DNA of 64,000 bases, from assembly GCA_046296415.1 (NCBI GenBank), contig JBKBLN010000001.1, forward strand, positions 930,001 through 994,000. The letters are read 5' to 3'. A model generated the notes under the pieces. The model was given only the letters and a program-made list of their open reading frames with translations. It had not been told where the DNA came from and ran no database searches. Shown here in pieces: positions 8,677 to 17,587 of the stretch. Origin of the DNA: CAYNRA01 sp046296415. GTDB lineage: Bacteria > Bacteroidota > Bacteroidia > Cytophagales > Spirosomataceae. Position numbers and translations under genes: made by a program. Position 1 is the first letter of the stretch; each line of letters opens with the position of its first letter.

Positions 8677-10155
8677 TTAGGAATTCGAAATCTTTAGTTT
8701 TTGCCCTACTTTAAGGGTATTATCATTTAGGTTATTCAAACGCTTTAATTGATCGATTGTGAGGCCGTCGTAGCGTTGTGAGATATTCCATAAGGTATCT
8801 CCCGGCTGAACTGTGTGGAAGGAAGGGGTACGATCCACCTCTTTAACTTCTTCTTTCTTCGCCAGAACAGGTTTGGCCTCTTTTACCGGAACATTGACCT
8901 TCTTCTGCTGTTTGATGGTCAAGTATTCTCCAACAAGGATTTTGGAGGAGGACATCCGATTCCATTTTTTGATATCACTGACGGATACATTGTATCGGTC
9001 GGCAATTTTATTCAAAACTTCACCTCGTTTTACTTTATGACGGACGTTGACGGTTCGAATTTCCGTTTCGGTTTCAGCAGGAATGTCCGTTTGGGCAACC
9101 AAAACACCGGCTTCGGGTTCTAACGAAGCTGGAACAAACGGAGCTTTGCCCGCGGAATCAAAAAGAGAAACACTGTTTTGAACAACAAAATCAAAGTGCT
9201 CCGCTGGAATTTCAAGAGCAAAGTCACAGGTGGTAGATGGCAACTGTGTCTTTTTTATATGAGGATTTAAAAAAGAAATTTGGTCTTTCGAAATGCCGGT
9301 GAGGTCTGCAAAAACGTTCAAATCAAAGTATCCATCAATCTGAACTTTTTTGGTGGGGGTGGGACAAAGAAGTTTTTCAGGAAAAATACCATGCTGATCT
9401 GCAAAATTCATCATGTAAGCGATGGCGATAAATTGCGGGACATAGGCACGGGTATCTTTGGGGATATACTGGTGGATTTCCCAATAATTGGTGTTGTTGG
9501 CTCGTTTAATTGCCCGCCGAACGGTTCCAGGGCCTGAATTATAGGCTGCTAGGGCGAGATCCCAGTCACCAAACATGCGGTAGAGGGTCCGAAGATATCG
9601 ACAAGCTGCATCTGTCGACTTTTCAATGTGCATGCGTTCATCGATGTGCTCATTGATTTCCAGGCCTTGTTCACGGCCTGTAACCGTCATGAATTGCCAA
9701 AGACCTACCGCTTTTGCGCGTGAAACCGCTTTTGGATTTAAACCCGATTCAATGAGCGCTAAATATTTTAACTCATCGGGCATGTTGTATTGAGCCAGGT
9801 ATTTTTCGAAAATAGGGAAATAATATTCTTTCTTTTCCAGCATCGCTTTGGTGAAACTAGGACGGCGGAACATAAAGAAATCGATGTGATTCTGTACATT
9901 GTCGTTGTACGTCATGGGCATTATATTTTCCAACGACTTTAAACGACTTTGTATCGTGGCAGTGTCTACCGCCACAATGGTGTAAGCACGGCCATCTCGT
10001 TCATCTTGTGCGGGTACAATCCGGGGACCGCTTGGGTTGGCCGTCGAAATTTCTTGGGCGACCATGGTCTCTTGTGAACTGGTTTGTTGGGCTAGGGAGG
10101 TAAAACCCAACATAGAAAGGAAAACAGAGTAAGGTATATGACGGAGATGATGCAT
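8677..10155 (-). CDS. MltD-like lytic transglycosylase with two LysM domains
   Basis: 492 residues. An N-terminal export signal is followed by a family-1 lytic transglycosylase (SLT) domain at roughly 110-260: ALIESGLNP holds the catalytic Glu near 136, then VGLWQFM and LALAAYNSGPG. Two LysM peptidoglycan-binding repeats lie at the C-terminus (VKRGEVLNKIADRYNVS.. and VQPGDTLWNISQRY..). The enzyme cleaves peptidoglycan glycan strands to 1,6-anhydro ends in the periplasm, like MltD. It converges with xylB across a shared terminator; a 100-base AT-rich gap separates it from gatA upstream. Confidence 0.93.
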   Translation of the reverse strand: MHHLRHIPYSVFLSMLGFTSLAQQTSSQETMVAQEISTANPSGPRIVPAQDERDGRAYTIVAVDTATIQSRLKSLENIMPMTYNDNVQNHIDFFMFRRPSFTKAMLEKKEYYFPIFEKYLAQYNMPDELKYLALIESGLNPKAVSRAKAVGLWQFMTVTGREQGLEINEHIDERMHIEKSTDAACRYLRTLYRMFGDWDLALAAYNSGPGTVRRAIKRANNTNYWEIHQYIPKDTRAYVPQFIAIAYMMNFADQHGIFPEKLLCPTPTKKVQIDGYFDLNVFADLTGISKDQISFLNPHIKKTQLPSTTCDFALEIPAEHFDFVVQNSVSLFDSAGKAPFVPASLEPEAGVLVAQTDIPAETETEIRTVNVRHKVKRGEVLNKIADRYNVSVSDIKKWNRMSSSKILVGEYLTIKQQKKVNVPVKEAKPVLAKKEEVKEVDRTPSFHTVQPGDTLWNISQRYDGLTIDQLKRLNNLNDNTLKVGQKLKISNS

Positions 10156-10258
10156 TGTAAACTTCCTAATAATGGGGGTGGTAATAAGGCCAATTGTTCA
10201 AAAATAAAATAATCCACTCATTTTTCAAATAAAACGAGAGGATTATTCCATGAATAGC

Positions 10259-11713
10259 CTAGATAACGAATGATGTTTTGGATCTATTGTGGAGCGACTG
10301 GCTCAATTGATGACTCATTGTCAATAAAAGGGTTTCTTCAAACGCATTGACCATGAGTTGACACCCCAAGGGTAGACCTTCGGTTGTTTTTCCCATCGGA
10401 AAGGACAACGCGGGGAAACCCACCACATTGGCCTGAACGGTAAATATATCTTCTAGATACGCTTGAATAGGATCGGTGGGTTTTTCGCCAATCGGAAATG
10501 CCGGAGTTGGTGTAGTTGGGGTGAGGATGCCATCGTAGTCGGTTAATAACCGAGCGGTATGGTCTTGGATCAACCTTCTGACCTGTTGTGCTTTAGTGTA
10601 ATATGCATCGTAATAATCTGCGCTTAATACGAATGTTCCCAACATGATTCTTTTTTTAACCTCTTTTCCAAAGCCCTCAGCCCGAGATAATTTATATAAT
10701 TCTTCCAGTGATTCGGCTTGTTGGGTCCGATGTCCATACCGTATGCCATCGTATCGATTCAAATTGGACGAGGCTTCAGCAGTAGTCAGGATGTAATATG
10801 TAGGTAAAAGGTAGGACAGCAACGGGAAGTCAACGGGCTCAATGGTGTGCCCCTCTTCTCTCCACTGGTCAATGGAACGTTGCATGGTTTCTTTTACCTC
10901 TGGTGCAAGACCTGGGGAATCCATGGCTTCTTTGAAATACGCCAGCCGGTAGGTTTTGGGGGTGTCAAGGTATTGAGAATAGGCGGGTACCGATTTATCG
11001 GACACGGTGCTATCCAACTCATCAGGCCCGGCAATTACCTCCATTACCTTGGCGATATCCTCCAGGTGGTGGGCAATCGGTCCGATGCAGTCAAACGAAG
11101 AACCATACGAAACTAGGCCCCACCGAGAGACTCGACCGTAGGTGGGTTTGAGGCCAATAACTCCACAAAAGGCAGCGGGTTGACGAACGGATCCGCCGGT
11201 GTCGGAACCAATCGATACTTGGCACATACCTGCTTGAACGGCCACAGCGGAGGCACCGGAGGAACCGCCAGGTACCCGGGTCGGGTCGGCAGCGTTGCGG
11301 GTTGGCCCAAAAGCAGAATTTTCATTGGAGGAGCCCATGGCAAATTCATCGCAGTTTTGCCGACCGATGAGGATGGCATCTGCCTCTATCAAGCGTTGAA
11401 CCACCGTAGCAGAAAAAGGAGAAATATATCCATCTAAAATTCGGCTTCCGGCTTGCAATCGATGACCTTCGTAGGCCAAGACGTCTTTAAGTCCGATGAC
11501 CATTCCAGCTAGGGGGCCTGCTGATCCTGCTTGTATTTTGGCATCAATTTCTTTTGCGCGAGCCAATGCTTCGTCGGAATAAACCTCTAGGAAAACATTT
11601 AACGCATCATTTTTTTCTTGAATAGCAAGTAAATGTTTTTCGACCAACGACAAGCAGGTGATTTGTCCGGCATCTAACTGTTTTCGAAGTGAGGAATACG
11701 TAGGAAAAGCCAT
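10259..11713 (-). CDS. gatA: Asp/Glu-tRNA amidotransferase subunit A
   Basis: 484 residues with the amidase signature: IGLKDVL (catalytic Lys), GGSSGASAVAVQAG and SIGSDTGGSVRQPAAFCG (cis-Ser and nucleophilic Ser). GatA releases ammonia from glutamine for transamidation of misacylated Glu-tRNA(Gln) or Asp-tRNA(Asn) together with GatB and GatC, which are not in this window. The start at 11713 (MAFPTYSSLRKQL) fits family length; a start at 11743 would lie in the terminator hairpin of tatA. A stand-alone gatA is common in this phylum. Confidence 0.95.
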   Translation of the reverse strand: MAFPTYSSLRKQLDAGQITCLSLVEKHLLAIQEKNDALNVFLEVYSDEALARAKEIDAKIQAGSAGPLAGMVIGLKDVLAYEGHRLQAGSRILDGYISPFSATVVQRLIEADAILIGRQNCDEFAMGSSNENSAFGPTRNAADPTRVPGGSSGASAVAVQAGMCQVSIGSDTGGSVRQPAAFCGVIGLKPTYGRVSRWGLVSYGSSFDCIGPIAHHLEDIAKVMEVIAGPDELDSTVSDKSVPAYSQYLDTPKTYRLAYFKEAMDSPGLAPEVKETMQRSIDQWREEGHTIEPVDFPLLSYLLPTYYILTTAEASSNLNRYDGIRYGHRTQQAESLEELYKLSRAEGFGKEVKKRIMLGTFVLSADYYDAYYTKAQQVRRLIQDHTARLLTDYDGILTPTTPTPAFPIGEKPTDPIQAYLEDIFTVQANVVGFPALSFPMGKTTEGLPLGCQLMVNAFEETLLLTMSHQLSQSLHNRSKTSFVI

Positions 11714-11731
11714 GGAATCAGATGAGAATAA

Positions 11732-11772
11732 ATAAAAAAACAACAGGAGGTTGACGACAACCTTCTGTTGTT
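11732..11772 (-). terminator. Intrinsic terminator between tatA and gatA
   Basis: Fifteen-base arms (11739-11753 and 11758-11772) with loop ACGA; on the minus strand a run of seven T follows. It separates tatA from gatA. Confidence 0.8.
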
Positions 11773-11800
11773 AGTTAAAAAATCGTATCGAATACACGTT

Positions 11801-12007
11801 TTAGTTGTTGTCGCCGTTGGCTGCTTTTTCGATGTTATCTTTTACATCTTTGGTTGCATCCTTAAATTCTTTGATGCCTTTGCCTAAGCCACGAGCGAGT
11901 TCAGGTAATTTCTTTGCACCAAAAAACAACAGGATAACAAATACAATTACAAAGATTTCGGTGCCACCTAAATTCCCTAAAAAGAGTAGCGCTGCGAGTG
12001 TGCTCAT
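11801..12007 (-). CDS. tatA: Sec-independent translocase subunit TatA/E
   Basis: 68 residues: a short N-terminal periplasmic part, one transmembrane helix (GGTEIFVIVFVILLFFGAKK), the hinge FGAKKLPELARGLGKG and an amphipathic helix (IKEFKDATKDVK), then a short charged tail. This is the complete TatA/E design; the subunit oligomerises to form the translocation path for folded, twin-arginine-signal proteins, with TatC encoded elsewhere. It has its own well-formed promoter and terminator, so it is probably monocistronic. Confidence 0.95.
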   Translation of the reverse strand: MSTLAALLFLGNLGGTEIFVIVFVILLFFGAKKLPELARGLGKGIKEFKDATKDVKDNIEKAANGDNN

Positions 12008-12031
12008 TGTCTCAGTACGTTAATGTTTAAA

Positions 12032-12061
12032 CAAAAGTAGGTAAAAGTTGGGGGAATCAAA
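12032..12061 (-). promoter_or_regulatory. tatA promoter (-33 / -7)
   Basis: On the minus strand TTTG, an 18-base spacer and TACTTTTG match the Bacteroidota primary sigma consensus (TTTG, about 19 bases, TAnnTTTG). The -7 element ends 25 bases before the tatA ATG. Confidence 0.75.
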
Positions 12062-12105
12062 AAAAGAACGTAGGTAAAATCGCGGGAATTCCCGATTTGA
12101 GCGAT

Positions 12106-12540
12106 TTAGCGACCATTTTCTTTTTCCCAAAGTTCAAATCGTTCTATTTCTTCCTGTAATTTTTGATAAACAAAAACGACGAGCGCAATGTCATCGGTAA
12201 ACCCTACGATAGGCAGAAAGTCAGGAAGCAAGTCAATGGGAAAAACAAAGTAAAGAAACGATGCCAATAGGATCAACAGACTTTGATTGGAAATATCCCG
12301 ATATTCCCCTGTGGCATAGGACTTCAACATTCTTCCCAGTGCTACAATTTTTTCTCTAAAAATTGTGACGGCCGCACTGGTTCCCATCGTTTGGGTTTTC
12401 CGTAAAGTTTGTTGAAGTAGTTTCAAAATCCCAGGCAAATTTCGGCTTAACCGAGAGGCTCGCCGCATGGACTTTCGAAACAGAACCGACGAAATTACTT
12501 GCTCCAATAAGGTTTGTGTGGTGGCTTTGGGAGTAGACAT
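12106..12540 (-). CDS. DUF1232 (YkvA-like) membrane protein
   Basis: 144 residues. The C-terminal half carries the DUF1232 signature: a hydrophobic segment with YFVFPIDLLPDFLPIVGFTDDIALVVFV. The N-terminal half is basic and helical (MRRASRLSRNL). Members are small inner-membrane or membrane-associated proteins of unknown function. Downstream, near 12079-12099, an imperfect hairpin containing the palindrome CGGGAATTCCCG may end its transcript before the tatA promoter. Confidence 0.85.
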   Translation of the reverse strand: MSTPKATTQTLLEQVISSVLFRKSMRRASRLSRNLPGILKLLQQTLRKTQTMGTSAAVTIFREKIVALGRMLKSYATGEYRDISNQSLLILLASFLYFVFPIDLLPDFLPIVGFTDDIALVVFVYQKLQEEIERFELWEKENGR

Positions 12541-12613
12541 GAACGCGTGAACAGAAAATATTGGTTAATTACTATAGGTTTCCACAAAAATACCTGCATT
12601 CCTTCACAAAAGG

Positions 12614-12645
12614 TTTGATTGTACCGTTTTTGTACAATAATTTTG
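12614..12645 (+). promoter_or_regulatory. mdh promoter with internal palindrome
   Basis: TTTG (12614-12617), 20-base spacer, TAATTTTG (12638-12645) form a good Bacteroidota promoter about 100 bases before mdh. The spacer is almost filled by the perfect inverted repeat ATTGTAC-N7-GTACAAT (12618-12638), placed where a repressor would block polymerase. Confidence 0.65.
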
Positions 12646-12744
12646 AGGGTCATGAAGGACATCTCACCCATCAACGTTGGTAGGGGTCTGACATTGCAAA
12701 AGTAGTCATTTATTTCTTACTATTATCCAAATCAATTTTCAGAT

Positions 12745-13683
12745 ATGAAAGTGACCGTTGTAGGAGCAGGAGCCGTTGGAGCCACCTCGGCTGATAACAT
12801 CGCCAGAAAACAGATCGCCTCTGAAGTGGTGATTCTTGACATCAAGGAAGGTTTTGCCGAAGGTAAAGCGATGGACCTAATGCAAACCGCTTCAATTGAG
12901 GGTTTTGATACCAAAATTATAGGCGTAACAAATGATTACGAGAAAACTGCAAAGTCAGATGTCGTGGTTATTACCTCCGGAATTCCACGCAAACCAGGCA
13001 TGACGCGGGAGGAATTGATTGGGATCAATGCGGGTATTGTTCGCGGGGTTATGACCCAAGCTTTAGCCGTTTCACCTAAAGCGGTGTTCTTGATTGTATC
13101 CAATCCAATGGACACCATGACTTATCTGGCTTACCAAGTAGCACAAGAACTGGGTGTACCCAAAAAACGAATTATCGGTATGGGTGGTGCATTGGATTCT
13201 GCTCGTTTCCGGTATCGTTTGGGCGAGGCCATGCAAGTTTCACAAAACGATTTACATGGTATGGTGATCGGTGGACACGGTGATACGACCATGATCCCTC
13301 TTACCCGCCTAGCAACTTGGAATGGTATCCCGGTTTCCCGTTTCTTGAGTCAAGAGAAATTAGCTGATGTTACCCAAAAAACCATGGTGGGAGGCGCTAC
13401 CTTGACGGGCCTTCTTGGCACTTCTGCTTGGTATGCCCCTGGCGCGGCGGTAGGTCAAATCGTGGAGTCAATCCTACGGGATGAAAAGAAAATCATTCCT
13501 TCGTCTGTTTATTTGAATGGTGAATACGGACAAAAGGATATCTGCATCGGTGTGCCCGTAGTGATCGGTCGTACAGGTTGGGAAAAAATCATCAACCTCC
13601 GTTTGAGCAATGAAGAAAAAGAGCTGTTCGAGAAATCGGCAGAAGCGGTACGTAGTATGAATGCAGCACTAGCAACTGTGTAA
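12745..13683 (+). CDS. mdh: Malate dehydrogenase
   Basis: 312 residues, LDH-like type III malate dehydrogenase. The N-terminal NAD-binding motif is GAGAVGAT; substrate-binding Arg residues lie in SGIPRKPGMTR; the active-site Asp/His pair is in DSARFRYRLGE and GGHGDTTMIPL. It interconverts malate and oxaloacetate with NAD in the TCA cycle. The promoter upstream carries a palindrome, suggesting specific control. A strong terminator follows directly. PEP carboxylase, another oxaloacetate enzyme, lies 5.4 kb away but in a separate unit. Confidence 0.97.
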   Translation: MKVTVVGAGAVGATSADNIARKQIASEVVILDIKEGFAEGKAMDLMQTASIEGFDTKIIGVTNDYEKTAKSDVVVITSGIPRKPGMTREELIGINAGIVRGVMTQALAVSPKAVFLIVSNPMDTMTYLAYQVAQELGVPKKRIIGMGGALDSARFRYRLGEAMQVSQNDLHGMVIGGHGDTTMIPLTRLATWNGIPVSRFLSQEKLADVTQKTMVGGATLTGLLGTSAWYAPGAAVGQIVESILRDEKKIIPSSVYLNGEYGQKDICIGVPVVIGRTGWEKIINLRLSNEEKELFEKSAEAVRSMNAALATV

Positions 13684-13704
13684 TTTCAATCCGAATAAAC
13701 CAAG

Positions 13705-13732
13705 AAAAAAGGGGCCAACAGGCCCCTTTTTA
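13705..13732. terminator. Intrinsic terminator after mdh
   Basis: AAAAGGGGCC / GGCCCCTTTT arms with a 4-base loop (AACA) and flanking A and T runs; it can act in both directions for mdh and the convergent hemN. Confidence 0.88.
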
Positions 13733-13766
13733 GTGAACGTTTAGAGGTAGAGTGTGTGATAAACGA

Positions 13767-15131
13767 TTACACGGTAGATGAAAATCGCGTATTCACCGTG
13801 GTACTCTCCATTAAGTAGGGATCCAATGCCATGCATACATTACGAAGAAAAGGTTCTCCCTCTTTCGTGATGATGATAACCCCCTGATCCTCAATTAAAA
13901 GACCATCCTCGGCCATTTCACACAATTTGGATTCAATTTTAGCAATTTCTTCGAGATTCCAATCAATATCTTTCCAATTTCCTTTTTGGGTACACATAAG
14001 AGATAAAATCAATCGGCGAACCTGTTTTTCTTTTGGTGTGTGGAGGTGCCCTTTGATCCATGGAAAAATTCCAGACTCTACTTTCTGAAGATACGCATCA
14101 ATGTCTTTTTCGTTTTGAACAAATCCTCCCTGACACTCTCCAATAGCAGATGCACCCAAGCCAATTAAGAAAGGGGCTTGACTGGTTGTGTATCCCATGA
14201 AGTTTCGGTGTAGGTAGCCTTCTTGTGCTGCCAGAAGCAAGGGATCTCCGGCCAGTCCAAAATGATCCATGCCGATTTCTTCATAACCTGCCATTAAAAA
14301 TGTGGATTTCCCCAAATCATATAAATTTCTTTTTTGTTTTCCTTTGGGAAGGTCGCTCTCTTCAAAACCACGTTGGCCCGTTCCTTTTATCCAAGGCACA
14401 TGAGCATAGGCGTAAAAGGAAAGTCGATCCGGACGAAGCGAAAGCGTTTTCTGAATCGTCCGTAAAACAGACTCAGGGGTTTGAAATGGCAAACCATACA
14501 CCAGATCATGGCTAATGGAGGTATATCCGATCGCCCTAGCTTGTTCGGTTACCCATTTTACTTGGTCAAAGGGCTGATGTCGGTGGATGGCTTTTTGTAC
14601 GACTGGGTCATAATCCTGAACGCCAAAGCTAACCCGACGAAAACCATGTCGATAAAAAACCTCCAAATGCTCGGGCGTGGTGTTCATCGGATGTCCCTCC
14701 CAGCCATATTCCTCTGACCCCTCCGAAGCCGAGATGGCTGTTGAAAGAATACCTGTTAGCAATCGATCCAGTTGTTCTGGATGAAAGAAACTAGGTGTGC
14801 CACCTCCTAAATGAAATTCTCGGATCAGGGGTGGTGCCCCAAGAAGATCTAAATACTGAGTCCATTCCTTTAGAACCGCATCAATGTAGCGTTCTTCCAC
14901 GCCGTGATTTTTGGTAATTCGTTTATGGCATGCACAAAAGGTGCAAAGGCTTTCACAGTAAGGCAAATGGATATACAAGGCTATCTCGCCTGACTCCCCC
15001 CAGGTTTGTAAAATACGATTTTGATACCCAAGGGTACTAAACTCTTCGGTTCTCCAATGAGGTACGGCTGGATAACTGGTGTATCTTGGGCCTGCCTGGG
15101 TATATTTTTGGAAACGCTCCTCCACATTCAT
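13767..15131 (-). CDS. hemN: Oxygen-independent coproporphyrinogen III oxidase
   Basis: 454 residues from the chosen start (MNVEERFQKY). It is a radical-SAM enzyme: YIHLPYCESLCTFCAC holds the CxxxCxxC cluster ligands plus the extra Cys of HemN, then LGGGTPSFF, FGVQDYDP and HDLVYGLPFQT. The C-terminal HemN domain is present. It decarboxylates coproporphyrinogen III to protoporphyrinogen IX without oxygen, in the cytoplasm. An in-frame start at 15275 would run through a -7 box and into aroQ, so it is rejected. Together with hemJ and hemL in this window it supports full heme synthesis, but the three genes are not clustered. Confidence 0.95.
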   Translation of the reverse strand: MNVEERFQKYTQAGPRYTSYPAVPHWRTEEFSTLGYQNRILQTWGESGEIALYIHLPYCESLCTFCACHKRITKNHGVEERYIDAVLKEWTQYLDLLGAPPLIREFHLGGGTPSFFHPEQLDRLLTGILSTAISASEGSEEYGWEGHPMNTTPEHLEVFYRHGFRRVSFGVQDYDPVVQKAIHRHQPFDQVKWVTEQARAIGYTSISHDLVYGLPFQTPESVLRTIQKTLSLRPDRLSFYAYAHVPWIKGTGQRGFEESDLPKGKQKRNLYDLGKSTFLMAGYEEIGMDHFGLAGDPLLLAAQEGYLHRNFMGYTTSQAPFLIGLGASAIGECQGGFVQNEKDIDAYLQKVESGIFPWIKGHLHTPKEKQVRRLILSLMCTQKGNWKDIDWNLEEIAKIESKLCEMAEDGLLIEDQGVIIITKEGEPFLRNVCMALDPYLMESTTVNTRFSSTV

Positions 15132-15143
15132 AGGGAATACTTC

Positions 15144-15162
15144 TATATTTGCAACAAAGGTA
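15144..15162. promoter_or_regulatory. Back-to-back -7 boxes for aroQ and hemN
   Basis: TATATTTG on the plus strand (15144-15151) and TACCTTTG on the minus strand (15155-15162) lie three bases apart in the 87-base divergent region. Both match TAnnTTTG. They would give leaders of about 60 bases for aroQ and about 17 bases for hemN. Confidence 0.5.
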
Positions 15163-15218
15163 ACTGCCCAAGCAGCGCCTAGAGTATGCGTTTCCTCATA
15201 AAATGGTATGATCCAACG

Positions 15219-15644
15219 ATGAAAAAAATCCTGATTCTCAATGGCCCGAATCTCAATCTTTTGGGAAAAAGACAACCCGAAGTCTATGGTTCTTTGTCGT
15301 TTGAAGGCTATTTTGAGACGCTGAAAGCTTCTTTTAAAGAGGTCGAGTTACATTATTTTCAGTCCAATCATGAGGGCGCGTTGATCGATAAAATTCATGA
15401 AGTGGGTTTTACCTTTGACGGTCTGGTTATCAATGCAGGTGGCCTGACACATACCTCGGTTGCGTTGGCAGATGCGATTGCAGCCGTACCTATGCACGCT
15501 GTGGAGGTCCATATCTCCAATATCCATGCCCGAGAATCATTCCGCCACCATTCCTACCTTTCTGCTGTTTGTCGAGGCATGATTTGTGGACTAGGATTAA
15601 AAGGCTATGCCTTGGCTATTGACTACCTTCTGTCAGCTTCTTAA
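15219..15644 (+). CDS. aroQ: Type II 3-dehydroquinate dehydratase
   Basis: 141 residues. The N-terminus ILNGPNLNLLGKRQPEVYG is diagnostic, with the catalytic Tyr in PEVYG; FQSNHEGALID, NAGGLTHTSVAL and EVHISNIHARESFRHHS (catalytic His region) follow. The enzyme dehydrates 3-dehydroquinate to 3-dehydroshikimate in the shikimate pathway. The start at 15219 puts the family motif at the N-terminus; the start at 15186 lacks support. The stop codon is 2 bases from the stop of the convergent PorE-like gene. Confidence 0.96.
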   Translation: MKKILILNGPNLNLLGKRQPEVYGSLSFEGYFETLKASFKEVELHYFQSNHEGALIDKIHEVGFTFDGLVINAGGLTHTSVALADAIAAVPMHAVEVHISNIHARESFRHHSYLSAVCRGMICGLGLKGYALAIDYLLSAS

Positions 15645-15646
15645 TT

Positions 15647-17506
15647 TCAGCGAATTTTCATCTCGATTCGGCGATTCAGTCGTCGATTGGCCTCCGTCGA
15701 ATTGGGTACCCGTGGTTGGGACTCCCCCCAACCTTTTGCTTCTAAACGTGTCGAGTCTATGCCCGACTGGACCAAAAACTGAACCACTGATTGCGCTCGC
15801 TTCTCCGATAAATGAAGATTTTGAGTGGCCTCCCCAATATCATCCGTATGGCCTTGAATGGTCACTTTTAAGGTTGGATTTTCCTTTAAAAGCTGCACGA
15901 CTTTGTCTAAACGGACTCTTGATGCCTCTTCTAGTTGGTATTGACCTGTTGGAAAAAAGAGATGGTCTAACACCACAATTTGATTGGACTCCACCGTTTC
16001 CAATGGAATGTGCACCCATTCGTTTGAAGGTAGGGTGTCTAAAGCGACACTTCGATTGATATGTCCGGGTGCCGAGAGAAACAATGCATAGTTCCCTTGA
16101 GATGGCAAGGGGATAACAAACCGCCCGTCCAAACCACTGACCAACTGGATGGAGCGATCGGTAGTCGCTAAATCGTATAGTTCGATTGTCCCCTTGATCG
16201 GTTTGCGCGTCTTGGAACTTAGAAGGCTTCCTCGAAAGGTTTTTGTTGGGGCAATTTGATCGGTAATGGATTTGGGTACAGGCATCTGGACCAACTGTAT
16301 GGAGTCGCCCTGGGTTCTGGAAAAGTACAGAAAGGTGACTTCATGATCCATCGCTACTGATATTTCATCTCGGTCTGAATTCAGTTCTGCCAAATGCAAA
16401 GGCCTTTCTTGGGCTTTGACAAATGAGTGGGCGAAAAGGTCGTATCCACCGAGCCCCGGCCAGCCATTCGAGGAAAACATCAGGATTTGGGTATTAGGAT
16501 GTAAAAATGGGGATAATTCATCCCGACTGGTATTGATACGAAGGCCGGCATTTTGTGCCCGCGACCAACTTCCATCCACACGTTGTTGGCTCCACCAAAT
16601 ATCTTTTTTTCCCAATCCACCGGAACGATCTGAGACAAAAAACAAGCGTTTCCCATCAGCCGATAATGTTGGTTGGGAGTCCCATTGAGGGCTATTGACC
16701 TCAGAGCCCAGATTTTGGGGAACCGACCAACCCGTTTCTGTCCAATCGGATACATATAAATCGCAACTTCCGAGTCCATCCTCTCGGTCGCAAGCTGTAA
16801 AAATCAATCGTTTTCCGTCCCCAGATATCGTGCTTGTGCCCTCATTCCCAGAGGTTTGAATCGGACTAGGCAAGGGAACAGGAGGATCCCAAGGGGCTAG
16901 TTTATGAGCCCTTGAACTAGAATATAGGTTTTCATCTCCTTCTCCCTGTCGAGCCGTGAAATACAGTGTATTTCCGTCGGCGGTTAAAGCTGGAAAATAT
17001 TGTCGTTGAAACTGATTTAAGGGTGATGGGAGAGGGGTGATTGGTTGTTGGATGACCGAATTTTTCATGCGCAATTCCAACGATGCCATTTTTCGGGCTA
17101 AGGCGGGGCGATTGGGATTTTTTTCGTTGGTGGCTTCCCATGCCTGCTGGTAGTAGCTCATGGCTTGCTTAACATCCTGTCGGTCAAGGGCTAAGTCGCC
17201 CAGCTTTTGGTAGGCCCAGGCATATTGTTGTGGAGCATGAGGTAGGGCAATGACTCGTTCATACGCCCTTTGGGCAGCCATGGATTGATTGTCTCGGTCG
17301 AGAACTTGGGCCATTTTAAACCAAACCTCGATTTGGGTGGAGTCCTTACTTAAAAGCGTTTGGTAGGTTTCAATGGCCTCTTTGTATTTCCCTTCCAAGG
17401 TGAATCTGCCTGCTTTTTGCATGGGATCCACCACCTTGGTCCGTCCTTGACTCCAAAGGCTGTGCGCTGAAAAGAAAACGATTGAAAAAAGAAGAAACCG
17501 AACCAT
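15647..17506 (-). CDS. PorE-like TPR / PD40 propeller / OmpA-domain envelope protein
   Basis: 619 residues with a signal peptide (ends in SLWSQ). Domains in order: TPR repeats (about 30-170, GKYKEAIETYQTLL), WD40-like PD40 propeller blades (about 175-370; FPALTADGNTLYFTA, TISGDGKRLIFTA, PTLSADGKRLFFVSD), a carboxypeptidase regulatory-like beta domain (about 405-490), and a C-terminal OmpA peptidoglycan-binding domain (VTIQGHTDDIGE.. NRRLNRRIE). The order matches PorE, the periplasmic component of type IX secretion, but Bacteroidota carry several such paralogues and no other T9SS gene is here, so the function is open. It abuts convergent aroQ. Confidence 0.85.
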   Translation of the reverse strand: MVRFLLFSIVFFSAHSLWSQGRTKVVDPMQKAGRFTLEGKYKEAIETYQTLLSKDSTQIEVWFKMAQVLDRDNQSMAAQRAYERVIALPHAPQQYAWAYQKLGDLALDRQDVKQAMSYYQQAWEATNEKNPNRPALARKMASLELRMKNSVIQQPITPLPSPLNQFQRQYFPALTADGNTLYFTARQGEGDENLYSSSRAHKLAPWDPPVPLPSPIQTSGNEGTSTISGDGKRLIFTACDREDGLGSCDLYVSDWTETGWSVPQNLGSEVNSPQWDSQPTLSADGKRLFFVSDRSGGLGKKDIWWSQQRVDGSWSRAQNAGLRINTSRDELSPFLHPNTQILMFSSNGWPGLGGYDLFAHSFVKAQERPLHLAELNSDRDEISVAMDHEVTFLYFSRTQGDSIQLVQMPVPKSITDQIAPTKTFRGSLLSSKTRKPIKGTIELYDLATTDRSIQLVSGLDGRFVIPLPSQGNYALFLSAPGHINRSVALDTLPSNEWVHIPLETVESNQIVVLDHLFFPTGQYQLEEASRVRLDKVVQLLKENPTLKVTIQGHTDDIGEATQNLHLSEKRAQSVVQFLVQSGIDSTRLEAKGWGESQPRVPNSTEANRRLNRRIEMKIR

Positions 17507-17558
17507 ATATTTTAAAAGATAACCCAGCTGTCCGTAGTAAACGTACGGGATTCCTCCT

Positions 17559-17566
17559 TAATTTTG
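17559..17566 (+). promoter_or_regulatory. -7 box upstream of hemJ
   Basis: TAATTTTG fits TAnnTTTG and ends 21 bases before the ATG at 17588. It overlaps an alternative TTG start at 17564, which is therefore unlikely. Confidence 0.5.
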
Positions 17567-17587
17567 AAAAAATTCGAAAAAAAACAA

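Noticed and set aside
8815..9123. Open frames antisense to the LysM part of the lytic transglycosylase
   Set aside because: They mirror a well-supported coding region and have no family resemblance.
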